The translations under genes were made by a program, and so were the position numbers. The notes beneath the pieces are model-generated. The model made no database searches. It was not told the origin of the DNA and saw only the letters and a list, made by a program, of their open reading frames with translations. A stretch of DNA of 64,000 bases. Source: an uncultured Desulfobacteraceae bacterium (GTDB lineage Bacteria > Desulfobacterota > Desulfobacteria > Desulfobacterales > Desulfatirhabdiaceae). This document shows positions 29,374-39,545 of the stretch, piece by piece (the first letter of the stretch is position 1; every line of letters starts with the position of its first letter). The stretch covers positions 26,588 to 90,587 of the forward strand of contig CAJBLH010000027.1 of the NCBI GenBank assembly GCA_903953895.1, given 5' to 3'.

Positions 29374-32076
29374 ATGTTAAAACGGTTATGGCTCGTCATT
29401 ATCGGAATCTTATGCGGTTTCCCTCTTATGGGTTTTGGCGCCGAACGCGTCCAGGTAATGGTCTTGCCGTTTGATATTCACGCACAGCAAAATCTGGAAT
29501 ATTTAAAAGACCAGGTTCCGCAGCTTATTTCGCGTCACCTGGAAAGAAGCGGTGCTGTCATCGTCAATCCGGACAGTGAACCCGCCATCCTTTCCGGCAA
29601 AGAGCCAACCCTTGAAACCATCCGCGTGATCGGCTCCAAAAAAAGCGCCGACGTGGTGATCTGGGGCAGCCTGACCTGGCTCGGAGAGAATTTCAGTCTA
29701 GACGCCAGAATGATGGATGTTTCCACAGACAGACCACCGGGATCATTTTTTTCTGAAGGACAGGGTGTTGAAAACCTTCCGGCAGCCGTAAAATCGCTTT
29801 CAGACGCCATCGGTGCAAAGCTCTTCAAACGGGAAAAAATTGCCGAAGTCCGGGTGACGGGCAACAGACGCATCGAGCAGGACGCCATCAAACGCATTGC
29901 AAAGACACAGCCAGGCGACACGCTGCTTGCCAGGAATTTAACCGAAGATATGAAGGCCATTTATGCCATGGGCTATTTTGATGATGTTCGGGTTGAATCC
30001 GAAGACAGCCCTGCAGGCAAGATCATTATTTTTGTCGTCAAAGAAAAGCCCACCATCCGGCACATCTATATCAAGGGGGGCAAGGATAGTCAGCAGGAAT
30101 CCGGGAGCAAAAAATTCAAGGAAGAGAAAAAAGAAGATGTTAAACCAGGATCTCTGGTGATCGATGAAGAAAAAATCCTGAAAAGTCTGGATATCAAAAC
30201 TGGCTCAATCGTTAATATTTTTAAAATCCAGAGCAATATCAAGCGAATTGAAGATCTCTACAAAGAAAAGAACTACCATAACGTCAAGGTTACCTACAAC
30301 ATCAAGGAACAAGACAACAATCAGGCAGATCTTGAATTCATCATCGATGAAGGAAAAAAAATCCTGATCAAGGAAATTCACTTTGTCGGAAATGAGTCCT
30401 ATCCGGATAAGAAATTGAAAAAAATCATGAAAACATCCGAGAAAGGTTTCTGGTCCTGGCTGACCTCCTCCGGAGATCTCAAAGCGGAAGATCTGAATCA
30501 GGATGTTGAACTGCTCACTTCTTTTTATCACAACAGCGGCTATATCCAGGCCAAAGTGGGTGAACCCATCGTTGAATTTAAAGACAACTGGATTTATATC
30601 ACGATCAAGATCGACGAAGGCCAGCGATTTAAAGTCGGTGACGTCAAATTTGCAGGGGATCTTCTCAAGCCGGAATCCGAGCTGTTGAAGCAGCTAAAAA
30701 TCTCCAAGGAACCGTATTTCAGCAGACAGGTCCTGCGCGACGACATCATCGGCATCGGTGATCAGTATTCAGATGAAGGCTACGCCAATGCGGATGTCGT
30801 TCCCAATATCGATCAGGATGTCGAAAAATTGATTGTCAACATCACCTTTACGATTACAAAAGGCGGCCTTGTCTATTTTGAAGAAATCCGGATCACCGGC
30901 AATACCAAAACCCGCGACAAGGTCATTCGCCGCGAACTTGAAATTTATGAACAGGAATTGTTCAACGGATCGAAATTGAAACGCGGTATCAGAAACCTGA
31001 ATCGGCTTGATTATTTTGAAGACGTCAAGGTCAACACGACCAAGGGAAGCGAACCCGACAAAATGATCCTCGATATCGACGTCAAAGAAAAACCGACCGG
31101 TACGTTCAGCGTCGGCGGCGGTTACAGCAGTGTCGAAAATATGTTTGTCGTTGGTTCCATCTCTCAGCGTAACCTCTTCGGCAGAGGACAGTTGCTGAGA
31201 CTGAAAGCGGAGATCGGCGGCCGAACCACCCGCTATGATCTGTCTTTTACCGAACCGTGGCTGTTTGACATCCCCCTTACCGCAGGCGTCGATCTATATA
31301 ACCAGACCAGAGACTACGACAGTTACAACGTGTCGAGCGTCGGAGGCGCGGTCCGATTCGGCTATCCGGTCTATGACTACACACGGGCTTATCTTACATA
31401 CGCATACGACGTCAGCGATCTGACCGATCTGTCCGCCACCGCCACGGATTATTTCAAGCAAATGGCCGGAAAACATACCACCAGCAGCATAACGCCGTCG
31501 ATTCGCTACGACTCCAGAGATAAAACATTCAACCCGACCGAAGGGTCTCTCAGCAACATTTCTGTGGAATATGCCGGAATCGGCGGAGATGTCGGCTTCA
31601 CCAAATATGTTGGAGAGGCCGGCAGATATTATCCGCTGTTCTGGAGTACGGTGGGTTTTCTGCATGCCAAGGCCGGCTATGTCGAGCAACATCCCGATGC
31701 CTTGCTGCCGCCCTACGACCGCTTTTATCTGGGCGGCATCAACTCGATCAGAGGTTTTGCCTGGGATGAGCTCAGCCCAAAAGATGCAAACGGCTATGCA
31801 TACGGCGGGAACAAGTTCGTTCAGTTCAACATCGAGTATATTTTTCCGCTGATTAAAGACATCGGCCTGATGGGGGTCTTATTTACCGACATCGGTAACC
31901 TTTACGACGACAATCAGGATATCGATTTAAGCAGCTTGCGTCAGACCGCCGGGTTCGGCATTCGCTGGTATTCACCCATGGGCCCCATTCGGCTGGAAAA
32001 CGGTTTTATTCTCGACCCGAAACCCGGCGAGAATCAAAACGGCCGTTGGGAGTTTACCATGGGCCAGGCATTCTGA
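29374..32076 (+). CDS. bamA: Outer membrane protein assembly factor BamA
   Basis: Repeated POTRA domains and a C-terminal barrel (FYLGGINSIRGFAWDELSP, GIRWYSPMGPIRLE). Confidence 0.93.
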   Translation: MLKRLWLVIIGILCGFPLMGFGAERVQVMVLPFDIHAQQNLEYLKDQVPQLISRHLERSGAVIVNPDSEPAILSGKEPTLETIRVIGSKKSADVVIWGSLTWLGENFSLDARMMDVSTDRPPGSFFSEGQGVENLPAAVKSLSDAIGAKLFKREKIAEVRVTGNRRIEQDAIKRIAKTQPGDTLLARNLTEDMKAIYAMGYFDDVRVESEDSPAGKIIIFVVKEKPTIRHIYIKGGKDSQQESGSKKFKEEKKEDVKPGSLVIDEEKILKSLDIKTGSIVNIFKIQSNIKRIEDLYKEKNYHNVKVTYNIKEQDNNQADLEFIIDEGKKILIKEIHFVGNESYPDKKLKKIMKTSEKGFWSWLTSSGDLKAEDLNQDVELLTSFYHNSGYIQAKVGEPIVEFKDNWIYITIKIDEGQRFKVGDVKFAGDLLKPESELLKQLKISKEPYFSRQVLRDDIIGIGDQYSDEGYANADVVPNIDQDVEKLIVNITFTITKGGLVYFEEIRITGNTKTRDKVIRRELEIYEQELFNGSKLKRGIRNLNRLDYFEDVKVNTTKGSEPDKMILDIDVKEKPTGTFSVGGGYSSVENMFVVGSISQRNLFGRGQLLRLKAEIGGRTTRYDLSFTEPWLFDIPLTAGVDLYNQTRDYDSYNVSSVGGAVRFGYPVYDYTRAYLTYAYDVSDLTDLSATATDYFKQMAGKHTTSSITPSIRYDSRDKTFNPTEGSLSNISVEYAGIGGDVGFTKYVGEAGRYYPLFWSTVGFLHAKAGYVEQHPDALLPPYDRFYLGGINSIRGFAWDELSPKDANGYAYGGNKFVQFNIEYIFPLIKDIGLMGVLFTDIGNLYDDNQDIDLSSLRQTAGFGIRWYSPMGPIRLENGFILDPKPGENQNGRWEFTMGQAF

Positions 32077-32134
32077 TTTCCCTATTCTGACAATTTTACC
32101 ATTAACAAGCACTACATTTGAAAAGGATTTAACA

Positions 32135-32704
32135 ATGAACATGATGAAGCGTATTCTGGCTGTTGGAGCTATTTCATTTTTCTTTCTGACAGGGATGTCA
32201 TCCGCTGCGGATGCCGTCAAAATCGGGGTCGTGGATTTCCAGAAGATACTTGAGGTTTCCAGCGCCGGCAAGGCTGCACAGGCAGAAATCAACAAACAGG
32301 GAAAACAGATGGAAACGGATCTCAAAGACAGAGGCACCGAGATCGAAGAAATCGAAAAGAAGATTGAGCGGGAGTCTCCGGTCATGAGCAAAGATATCCG
32401 GGAAGAAAAACAGCGGGAGATCCGAATCAAGATCGGCGATTTCAAGGCCCTTCAGCAAAAATACATGGAAGATTTCAAAGCGCTGGAGAATCGCATCATC
32501 AGCAAAATCCAGAAAGAAGTGGTTGAACTCGTTCAAGATATCGGGAAAAAAGAAAGCTATACGCTGGTTGTCGAAAAGCGGACCGGCGGCGTTGTCTATG
32601 CCCCTCTGTCCATCGATATCACCGATGCCGTCATTCAAAGTTACAATTCCCAGTCTCCGAAATTCGATGAGACGTCCGCCGTCACAGAAAAAAAGAAAAA
32701 ATAG
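32135..32704 (+). CDS. skp: OmpH/Skp periplasmic chaperone
   Basis: Signal peptide, KIGVVDFQKILEVSSAGKAAQAEI, coiled coil; between bamA and lpxD. Confidence 0.88.
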   Translation: MNMMKRILAVGAISFFFLTGMSSAADAVKIGVVDFQKILEVSSAGKAAQAEINKQGKQMETDLKDRGTEIEEIEKKIERESPVMSKDIREEKQREIRIKIGDFKALQQKYMEDFKALENRIISKIQKEVVELVQDIGKKESYTLVVEKRTGGVVYAPLSIDITDAVIQSYNSQSPKFDETSAVTEKKKK

Positions 32705-32716
32705 AGGCTGATTGCG

Positions 32717-33757
32717 ATGGATATGACAATTGAGCGGATTGCATCTCAGGTTCAGGGACGAATGCAGGGGGATGGCCGGAAATGTATCCAGGGTGTCGCG
32801 CCGTTTGAAACCGCTGAGGGTAGCCAGATCACCTATGCCGGAGGCCCTAAATTTCTCAAGCGCCTTCACGAAACCCGGGCTGGCGCCGTTTTGGTTCCTC
32901 ATGATTATATCGGAGAAGATGACCGCGTCATTCGGGTCAAGAATCCACAGCTTGCTTTTTCCCATGTTGTCAGGATGTTTTATCCATCATCTCCGGCATG
33001 GACCGGCATCAGTCCGCTGGCGCATATCGGACAACATTTTGCAATGGGAAACGATGTCGCCATAGGTCCATTTGTGGTGATTCAGAATCATGTCTCCCTT
33101 GGAAATCGGGTCATCCTTCACCCCCATGTGGTGATCGGAGACCATGTGGTCATCGGCAGCGATGTGGAAATCTTCCCGAATGTCACCCTGTTGAATGGCG
33201 CCTGTATCGGCAATCGGGTCTCTATCCACGCCGGAACCGTGATCGGCAGCGACGGATTCGGGTATACTCCGGATGACGGCGCCTATCACAAAATCCCCCA
33301 CCTCGGCACCGTACAGATCGATGATGATGTCGAGATCGGCGCCGGAAACACCATTGACCGTGCGACATACGGGAAAACATGGATTCAGCGGGGTGTTAAA
33401 ACCGATAATCTCGTGCATATCGCCCACAATGTCGTGGTGGGCGAAAATACCCTTCTTGTGGCTCAGGTCGGCATTTCCGGCAGTACGACCATCGGAAGAC
33501 AAAGCATACTGGCCGGTCAGGTCGGGGTGTCGGGTCATCTGAAGATCGGTGATCGGGTCACCATCGGTCCGCAGTCCGGAATCGCCGGCTCCATTCCGGA
33601 CGGCATGGTCGTTTCCGGATCACCGGAGCTGCCACACAAACAATGGCTCAGAATTCAGCGGATCATCCCCCGGCTTCCGGAAATGAAAAAGAAGCTGGGT
33701 GAACTGGAAAAGCGCCTGAACGAACTTGCAAACACCCAGAACAACACGGAGACATAA
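32717..33757 (+). CDS. lpxD: UDP-3-O-acylglucosamine N-acyltransferase
   Basis: Hexapeptide repeats, GSDGFGY, NTIDRATYG, HNVVVGENTL. Confidence 0.93.
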   Translation: MDMTIERIASQVQGRMQGDGRKCIQGVAPFETAEGSQITYAGGPKFLKRLHETRAGAVLVPHDYIGEDDRVIRVKNPQLAFSHVVRMFYPSSPAWTGISPLAHIGQHFAMGNDVAIGPFVVIQNHVSLGNRVILHPHVVIGDHVVIGSDVEIFPNVTLLNGACIGNRVSIHAGTVIGSDGFGYTPDDGAYHKIPHLGTVQIDDDVEIGAGNTIDRATYGKTWIQRGVKTDNLVHIAHNVVVGENTLLVAQVGISGSTTIGRQSILAGQVGVSGHLKIGDRVTIGPQSGIAGSIPDGMVVSGSPELPHKQWLRIQRIIPRLPEMKKKLGELEKRLNELANTQNNTET

Positions 33758-33770
33758 AATCGTGCAACGC

Positions 33771-34205
33771 ATGGATATCTCTGAAATCATGGCACTGCTT
33801 CCACACCGGTACCCGATGCTGTTGATCGATCGGATCATCGACCTGGTTCCGGGGGAAAAAGTGGTGGCATTAAAAAATGTTACCATCAACGAACCTTTTT
33901 TCTCCGGCCATTTCCCCACACTCCCCGTAATGCCCGGCGTATTGATCGTAGAAGCGATGGGACAGGCAGGCGGGGTTCTGATCATGTCGGAGCTGCCGCG
34001 GGAAAAAATCCCAGGAGCGATTTATTTTATGGGATGCGACAAAGTGAGGTTCCGTATACCGGTCACTCCCGGAGACCAATTGATTCTGGAAGCCAAAATA
34101 ATAAAAAAGCGATTGAAAGTCGTTAAATTGTCGGCAACGGCCATGGTCGGTGATAAACTGGTGGCTGAAGCCGAATTGCTTGCCACTTACGGAGATCCTG
34201 CATGA
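33771..34205 (+). CDS. fabZ: 3-hydroxyacyl-ACP dehydratase FabZ
   Basis: ISEIMALLPHRYPMLLIDRI, FFSGHFPTLPVMPGVLIVEAMGQAGG; the longer ORF start at 33726 overlaps lpxD. Confidence 0.94.
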   Translation: MDISEIMALLPHRYPMLLIDRIIDLVPGEKVVALKNVTINEPFFSGHFPTLPVMPGVLIVEAMGQAGGVLIMSELPREKIPGAIYFMGCDKVRFRIPVTPGDQLILEAKIIKKRLKVVKLSATAMVGDKLVAEAELLATYGDPA

Positions 34206-34990
34206 TTCACCCCACTGCGATTGTCAGCTCCCAATCTGAAATCGGCGCCAATGTAACGATCGGGGCCTATTCCGTTGTTGCAGATCACGTCTGTATCGGG
34301 GATGGAACCGAAATCAGTTCCCATGTGGTCATCGATCCCTATACGACCATCGGCGAAAACTGCCGCATTTTTCAGTTTGCATCCATCGGCGCCATCCCTC
34401 AGTCCCTTAAATTCGAAGGCCAAAAAACCCTTTTGACCATCGGGCGGGGAACCACCATTCGCGAATTTGTCACGATCAACCGTGGAACGGTTTCCGGCGG
34501 GGGGATCACCGCGGTGGGCGAAGAAAATTTTATCATGGCCTACTGCCATATCGCCCATGATTGCATCACCGGCCGCAATGTAATACTGGCAAACGCAGCC
34601 ACCCTGGCCGGACATATCACCATCGGCAATTACGCCACCATCGGCGGCATCGTCGCCATCCATCAATTTGTCCGGATCGGTGATTATGCCTTTGTCGGTG
34701 GCGCATCCGCCGTTGTAAAGGATGTGCCACCGTTTGTCATCGCCGCCGGAGACCGGGCCACCCTCCACAGTTTGAACGCAGTGGGCCTGAAGCGACAGGG
34801 ATTTTCACCCGCCACCCTGTCCGCCTTGAAAAAAGCCTATCGCATCATCTTTCGCATCGGTCTTACCCTGAATGAAGCCATTGAAAGAGCGCGTGCCGAA
34901 GTGGAGCAGATTCCGGAAGTCGTTCAATTCATCGATTTTATCAAATCATCCCAGCGGGGCGTCACCCGCTGCGGCAAGAGCAAGGATTGA
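34202..34990 (+). CDS. lpxA: Acyl-ACP--UDP-N-acetylglucosamine O-acyltransferase
   Basis: IHPTAIV, hexapeptide repeats, REFVTINRGT, HIAHDC, HQFVRIGDYAFVGG. Confidence 0.94.
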   Translation: MIHPTAIVSSQSEIGANVTIGAYSVVADHVCIGDGTEISSHVVIDPYTTIGENCRIFQFASIGAIPQSLKFEGQKTLLTIGRGTTIREFVTINRGTVSGGGITAVGEENFIMAYCHIAHDCITGRNVILANAATLAGHITIGNYATIGGIVAIHQFVRIGDYAFVGGASAVVKDVPPFVIAAGDRATLHSLNAVGLKRQGFSPATLSALKKAYRIIFRIGLTLNEAIERARAEVEQIPEVVQFIDFIKSSQRGVTRCGKSKD

Positions 34991-35005
34991 CAACTGATAA
35001 CCGAT

Positions 35006-35965
35006 ATGAAAAAAGTGCGCTTAGGAGTTGTAGGTGTGGGGTACCTCGGCAAGTACCATGCCGAAAAATATGCCGGTATGGCGCATGTGGATCTTGTCGG
35101 TGTTGTGGATACCCACCGCAGTCTGGCCGACGGGATCGCCTCAAAATTCAATACACAGGCATTTTACAACCACCTGGATCTCATCGGGAAAGTGGATGCC
35201 GTCAGTATTTCCGTGCCGACCCCGGAGCATTTTATCGTCAGCCGGGATTTTCTTGAAAACGATATCGATGTTCTGATTGAAAAACCGATTACCACATCCC
35301 TTGCCGAAGCCAACGAACTGATTCACCTGGCCGAATCCCGGGGGTTGATCATTCAGGTCGGTCATCTCGAGCGGTTCAATCCGGCGGTGACAGCCTTGCA
35401 GGGGGTCATCAAAAAACCCATGTTCATCGAATCCCACCGGCTCAGCATTTTCAAAGACCGGTGTACCGATGTCAGTGTGGTTCTGGATTTGATGATTCAT
35501 GATATCGACATCATCCTGAATTTCGTCAAGTCTGATATCAAAACCATTCACGCGTCTGGAATCTCGGTGATATCCAATCATGTCGATATCGCCAATGCCA
35601 GACTGGCTTTTGAAACCGGCTGTGTCGCCAATGTTACTGCCAGCCGGATTTCCACAAAAAATGAGCGAAAAATCCGTCTTTTTCAAAAGGATGCTTATGT
35701 TTCCGTCGATTTTGCCAACCAAGACATTACGCTGATTCGAAAGAGCAGCGCGGCGTCCGGCGGCATTGTTCCCGGCGCCGATATACAGACACTTTCCTTT
35801 TTGAAAGGCGACGCCCTCGAAGATGAACTGACTGCCTTCGTCAAAGCCGTCACCCTTCGCCGGCAACCCGAAGTCACCGGCCAGATGGGCCGCGATGCGT
35901 TGAAAATCGCCCTGCATATCATGGATCAGATTCAGGCCACCAGCACCCGTTATGCATCTTTTTAG
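35006..35965 (+). CDS. Gfo/Idh/MocA-family oxidoreductase
   Basis: LGVVGVGYLGKYHAEKY Rossmann motif, VLIEKPITTSLAEANEL, QVGHLERFNPA. Confidence 0.9.
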   Translation: MKKVRLGVVGVGYLGKYHAEKYAGMAHVDLVGVVDTHRSLADGIASKFNTQAFYNHLDLIGKVDAVSISVPTPEHFIVSRDFLENDIDVLIEKPITTSLAEANELIHLAESRGLIIQVGHLERFNPAVTALQGVIKKPMFIESHRLSIFKDRCTDVSVVLDLMIHDIDIILNFVKSDIKTIHASGISVISNHVDIANARLAFETGCVANVTASRISTKNERKIRLFQKDAYVSVDFANQDITLIRKSSAASGGIVPGADIQTLSFLKGDALEDELTAFVKAVTLRRQPEVTGQMGRDALKIALHIMDQIQATSTRYASF

Positions 35966-35974
35966 TCTCTTTTT

Positions 35975-37120
35975 ATGAATTCATCCGACAACCCGCACCA
36001 TATTTTTCTGATTGCCGGTGAGGCATCCGGAGATATTCACGGCGCCAATCTGGTCAAAGCACTGAAACAGCGCTGCGATACCATCGTCTTCAGCGGCATT
36101 GGCGGTAATGCCATGCAGGAAGCCGGTGTCGAGATCGTGGTGGATGCAGCGACCTTGTCGGTTGTCGGCATTACCGAAGTCTTATCGAGGCTGCCCGACA
36201 TCCTCAGCGGCATGGCTGTTGCCAAATCATTTCTGAAAAACAAACACCCCGATCTGCTGATTCTGATCGATTTTCCGGATTTCAATCTGAGGATGGCCGC
36301 ATTCGCCAAAAAATGGGGAATTCCGGTTCTTTATTATATCAGTCCTCAAATCTGGGCATGGCGATCCGGAAGAGTTACGAAAATCGGCAGACTGGTGGAT
36401 CATATCGCGGTCATACTGCCGTTTGAAGCCTCTTTTTACCGCAAGCACCATATTCCGGTCACGTTTGTCGGCCATCCACTGCTTGACGCGTTCGGGGGGC
36501 CGCTGCCTGCCCTGGCTCTGGGGGATTCCCCGCCGGTCGTCGGGCTGCTTCCCGGATCCCGGGAAAGTGAAATATTCAGGCATCTGCCGATCATGCTTCA
36601 AGCTGCCGGAATTCTGTCGGAGCAGATGGACATCCGGTTTGTCCTCTCGGTCGCCCCCGGTGCGCCTCAGGCCGCCATTCAGGCCGTCTCATCTCCTTTT
36701 CAAAACCGGTTTTCTCTGGAAATCGACATCCAAGGCGCCCGATCGGTTTTCTCCAAAAGCCATCTGGTTGTGGCTGCCTCCGGAACCGTAACCCTGGAAG
36801 CGGCGATTGCCGGAACACCCGTCGTTATCATCTATAAAGTATCGCCGCTGAGCTACCGGCTGGGCAAGGCCCTGATCAAAGTCAAAAATATCGGCCTGGT
36901 CAATCTGATCGCTGAAAGGCAGATCGCTCCGGAACTCATTCAAGACCGGGCAAATCCCGAATCGATTGCAGAAACCGTGAGAAATCTGTTAGAAGACCCT
37001 GCTGCTCTGGATGCCATGCGTCAGGCGTTCGGCAATGTCAGATACCGGCTTGGTGGACCTGGGGCTTCTGCACGTGTAGCGGATATCGCCATGAAAATGA
37101 TGAAACAGGAAAGATCATGA
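35975..37120 (+). CDS. lpxB: Lipid-A-disaccharide synthase
   Basis: IAGEASGDIHGANLVKAL, LILIDFPDFNLR, YYISPQIWAWRSGRV, LLPGSRESEI. Confidence 0.95.
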   Translation: MNSSDNPHHIFLIAGEASGDIHGANLVKALKQRCDTIVFSGIGGNAMQEAGVEIVVDAATLSVVGITEVLSRLPDILSGMAVAKSFLKNKHPDLLILIDFPDFNLRMAAFAKKWGIPVLYYISPQIWAWRSGRVTKIGRLVDHIAVILPFEASFYRKHHIPVTFVGHPLLDAFGGPLPALALGDSPPVVGLLPGSRESEIFRHLPIMLQAAGILSEQMDIRFVLSVAPGAPQAAIQAVSSPFQNRFSLEIDIQGARSVFSKSHLVVAASGTVTLEAAIAGTPVVIIYKVSPLSYRLGKALIKVKNIGLVNLIAERQIAPELIQDRANPESIAETVRNLLEDPAALDAMRQAFGNVRYRLGGPGASARVADIAMKMMKQERS

Positions 37121-38856
37121 TCCGACTTGAACTCAAAGACCGACATAAACGCATCCTTGATTTGATAAAGGACAACCGGCTCCGGCTTTTTCTGGCCATG
37201 CTGTGCATGTTTGTAATGTCGGCCGCAACATCCGCCACCGCGTTTCTGGTGAAACCGGTACTGGATGATATTTTTTTCAACAGAAATGTTCAGATGCTCA
37301 CGCTGATTCCTGCGGCTGTTGTCATAATTTATCTGCTTCGGGGTTGCGGCATGTACGGCCAGGAATATTTCATGAGTTTTGTGGGACAGGGCATCATCCG
37401 CAGGCTCCGGAACATGCTGTATAACCATATTCAGGATCTGCCCCTGTCTTTTTTTCATGAGGAAAAAACCGGGGTGCTGATGTCGCGGATCACAAACGAT
37501 GTCAATATCATAAAATCCATGGTGTCTACGGCCGTAACCAGTGTCCTGAGAGACGGATTCACCATTGTCGGCCTCATTGTTGTTATTTTCTACCGGGACT
37601 GGAAACTGGCCCTTTACGCTATTCTCATTCTGCCCATCGCGTTTATGCCCATCGTCCAGTTCGGCAGACGGGTCAGACGGGTCAGTACCGGATGCCAGGA
37701 ATCCATGGCGGAGCTGAACGCTTTCCTTCACGAAACATTTTCAGGAAATAAAATCGTGAAAGCTTTCGGCATGGAGACTTACGAAAAGCAGCGCTTTCAC
37801 GAAAAAACTCTCAGCCTCTTTCATCTTGAAATGAAAGCCGTCGTCGCCCGGTCTCTGTCTTCCCCCATCATGGAATTTCTGGCCGGCGTCGGTATTGCTT
37901 TTATCATCTGGTACGGCGGATATCGGGTGATCAGCGGCGAGTCCACAGCCGGCACATTTTTTTCTTTCATGGCGGCGGTGTTGATGCTCTATGATCCGGT
38001 AAAAAAACTGAGCAACCTCAACAATTCAATTCAGGAAGGTCTGGCAGCCGCAGACCGGGCCTTCGACATCATCGAAAAAGAGTCGGATATTCAGGAAATC
38101 GCCAATCCTGTTGAAATTCCGGTTCAGCCGCATGCCGTGACTTTTGAAAATGTCGGGTTCCGCTATGATGAAACCGAGGTGTTGAAACACATCGATCTGA
38201 CGGTCAAAGCCGGAGAGATTCTGGCTCTGGTCGGCATGAGCGGCGGCGGAAAAACAACGCTTGTCAATTTAATCCCCAGATTTTACGACATCACCCAAGG
38301 CGTGATCCGGGTGGATGAAACCGACATCCGCAATGCATCCCTGAAATCTCTTCGAAAACAGATCGCCATCGTCACCCAGGAGCCCATACTCTTTAATGAT
38401 ACCATCCGCAACAATATCGCCTACGGCTGCCCTTCGGCCCCGTTCGAGGAGATCGTCGAAGCGGCCAAGGCGGCATTTGCCTTTGATTTTATCGAGCGCC
38501 TTCCCCACCAGTTCGACACATTCATCGGAGAGCTGGGCAGCCGCCTGTCAGGGGGCGAAAAACAGCGGTTGTGCATTGCCAGAGCCCTTTTGAAAAATGC
38601 GCCGATTTTGATTCTGGACGAGGCCACCTCGTCTCTGGACTCAGAGGCCGAAATGCTGGTGCAGCAAGCCCTGGAAAATCTCATGAAGGGCCGCACCACC
38701 TTTGTCATTGCCCACCGGCTCTCCACCATCGGCTATGCCAGCCGGATCATCGTTATTGTCAACGGTGAGATTGTCGAGCAGGGGTCTCATGACGCACTGA
38801 TGGCCAGGCAGGGGGAATACCACAAACTGTTCGAAATGCAGTTTGTGAACAGGTAA
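37117..38856 (+). CDS. msbA: Lipid A export ABC transporter MsbA
   Basis: ABC exporter TM domain plus GMSGGGKTTLVNLIPRFYD, LSGGEKQRLCIARALLKNAPILILDEATSSLD. Confidence 0.92.
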   Translation: MIRLELKDRHKRILDLIKDNRLRLFLAMLCMFVMSAATSATAFLVKPVLDDIFFNRNVQMLTLIPAAVVIIYLLRGCGMYGQEYFMSFVGQGIIRRLRNMLYNHIQDLPLSFFHEEKTGVLMSRITNDVNIIKSMVSTAVTSVLRDGFTIVGLIVVIFYRDWKLALYAILILPIAFMPIVQFGRRVRRVSTGCQESMAELNAFLHETFSGNKIVKAFGMETYEKQRFHEKTLSLFHLEMKAVVARSLSSPIMEFLAGVGIAFIIWYGGYRVISGESTAGTFFSFMAAVLMLYDPVKKLSNLNNSIQEGLAAADRAFDIIEKESDIQEIANPVEIPVQPHAVTFENVGFRYDETEVLKHIDLTVKAGEILALVGMSGGGKTTLVNLIPRFYDITQGVIRVDETDIRNASLKSLRKQIAIVTQEPILFNDTIRNNIAYGCPSAPFEEIVEAAKAAFAFDFIERLPHQFDTFIGELGSRLSGGEKQRLCIARALLKNAPILILDEATSSLDSEAEMLVQQALENLMKGRTTFVIAHRLSTIGYASRIIVIVNGEIVEQGSHDALMARQGEYHKLFEMQFVNR

Positions 38857-39545
38857 TGGGGCTTTCTCGGGTTTTTCTGGTGTCGGCTTCGGCGGCGGTA
38901 TTGCTATTTTCCTTTTTTCCGGAATTGGACATTCGATTTTCGATGTGTTTTTATGATCCGGCCAGCCGCTTTTATCTGGCCGATGCGCCCTTCTGCAAAT
39001 GGATATACCAATCGGTTGAAATCATCACTATTGTCTGGGTAGCGATGGCCGTTCTGCTGCTGGCTGTCATGTGGATTCGAAAAAAAAAACGCTTCGGACT
39101 GTCGATCAAACAGATCATCTATCTGCTGGCGGCGCTGGCGATCGGCCCCGGCCTGATTGTCAATATTGTTTTAAAAGACAACTGGGGCCGCGCGCGGCCC
39201 TATGATGTAACAGCGTTCGGCGGCACATCCGCATTTACGCCGGCCTTTGTGATTTCCAGTGAGTGTCGCAACAACTGCTCTTTTGTTTCCGGACATGCGG
39301 CCATGGGTTTTTATTTTATCGCTTTCGGTTTTCTCTGCCGACAGCGCCGCAGCCTGATCATTTTTTTTGCCGGTATTTACGGTACTGTTCTGGGGTTGGT
39401 CCGAATCCTCCAGGGCGGCCATTTTTTAAGTGATGTCGTCTTTGCATTTTTCATCATCTATGCCGTATCGGCTGTCTTATACTGGATCATGTTCGAAAGG
39501 AAATCTCTGCATGAAACTGTCCATCATCATTCCGGCTTACAATGA
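38856..39545 (+). CDS. PAP2-family membrane phosphatase (possible lipid A phosphatase)
   Basis: KDNWGRARP, CSFVSGHAAMG and RILQGGHFLSD, the three PAP2 motifs. Confidence 0.85.
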   Translation: MGLSRVFLVSASAAVLLFSFFPELDIRFSMCFYDPASRFYLADAPFCKWIYQSVEIITIVWVAMAVLLLAVMWIRKKKRFGLSIKQIIYLLAALAIGPGLIVNIVLKDNWGRARPYDVTAFGGTSAFTPAFVISSECRNNCSFVSGHAAMGFYFIAFGFLCRQRRSLIIFFAGIYGTVLGLVRILQGGHFLSDVVFAFFIIYAVSAVLYWIMFERKSLHETVHHHSGLQ

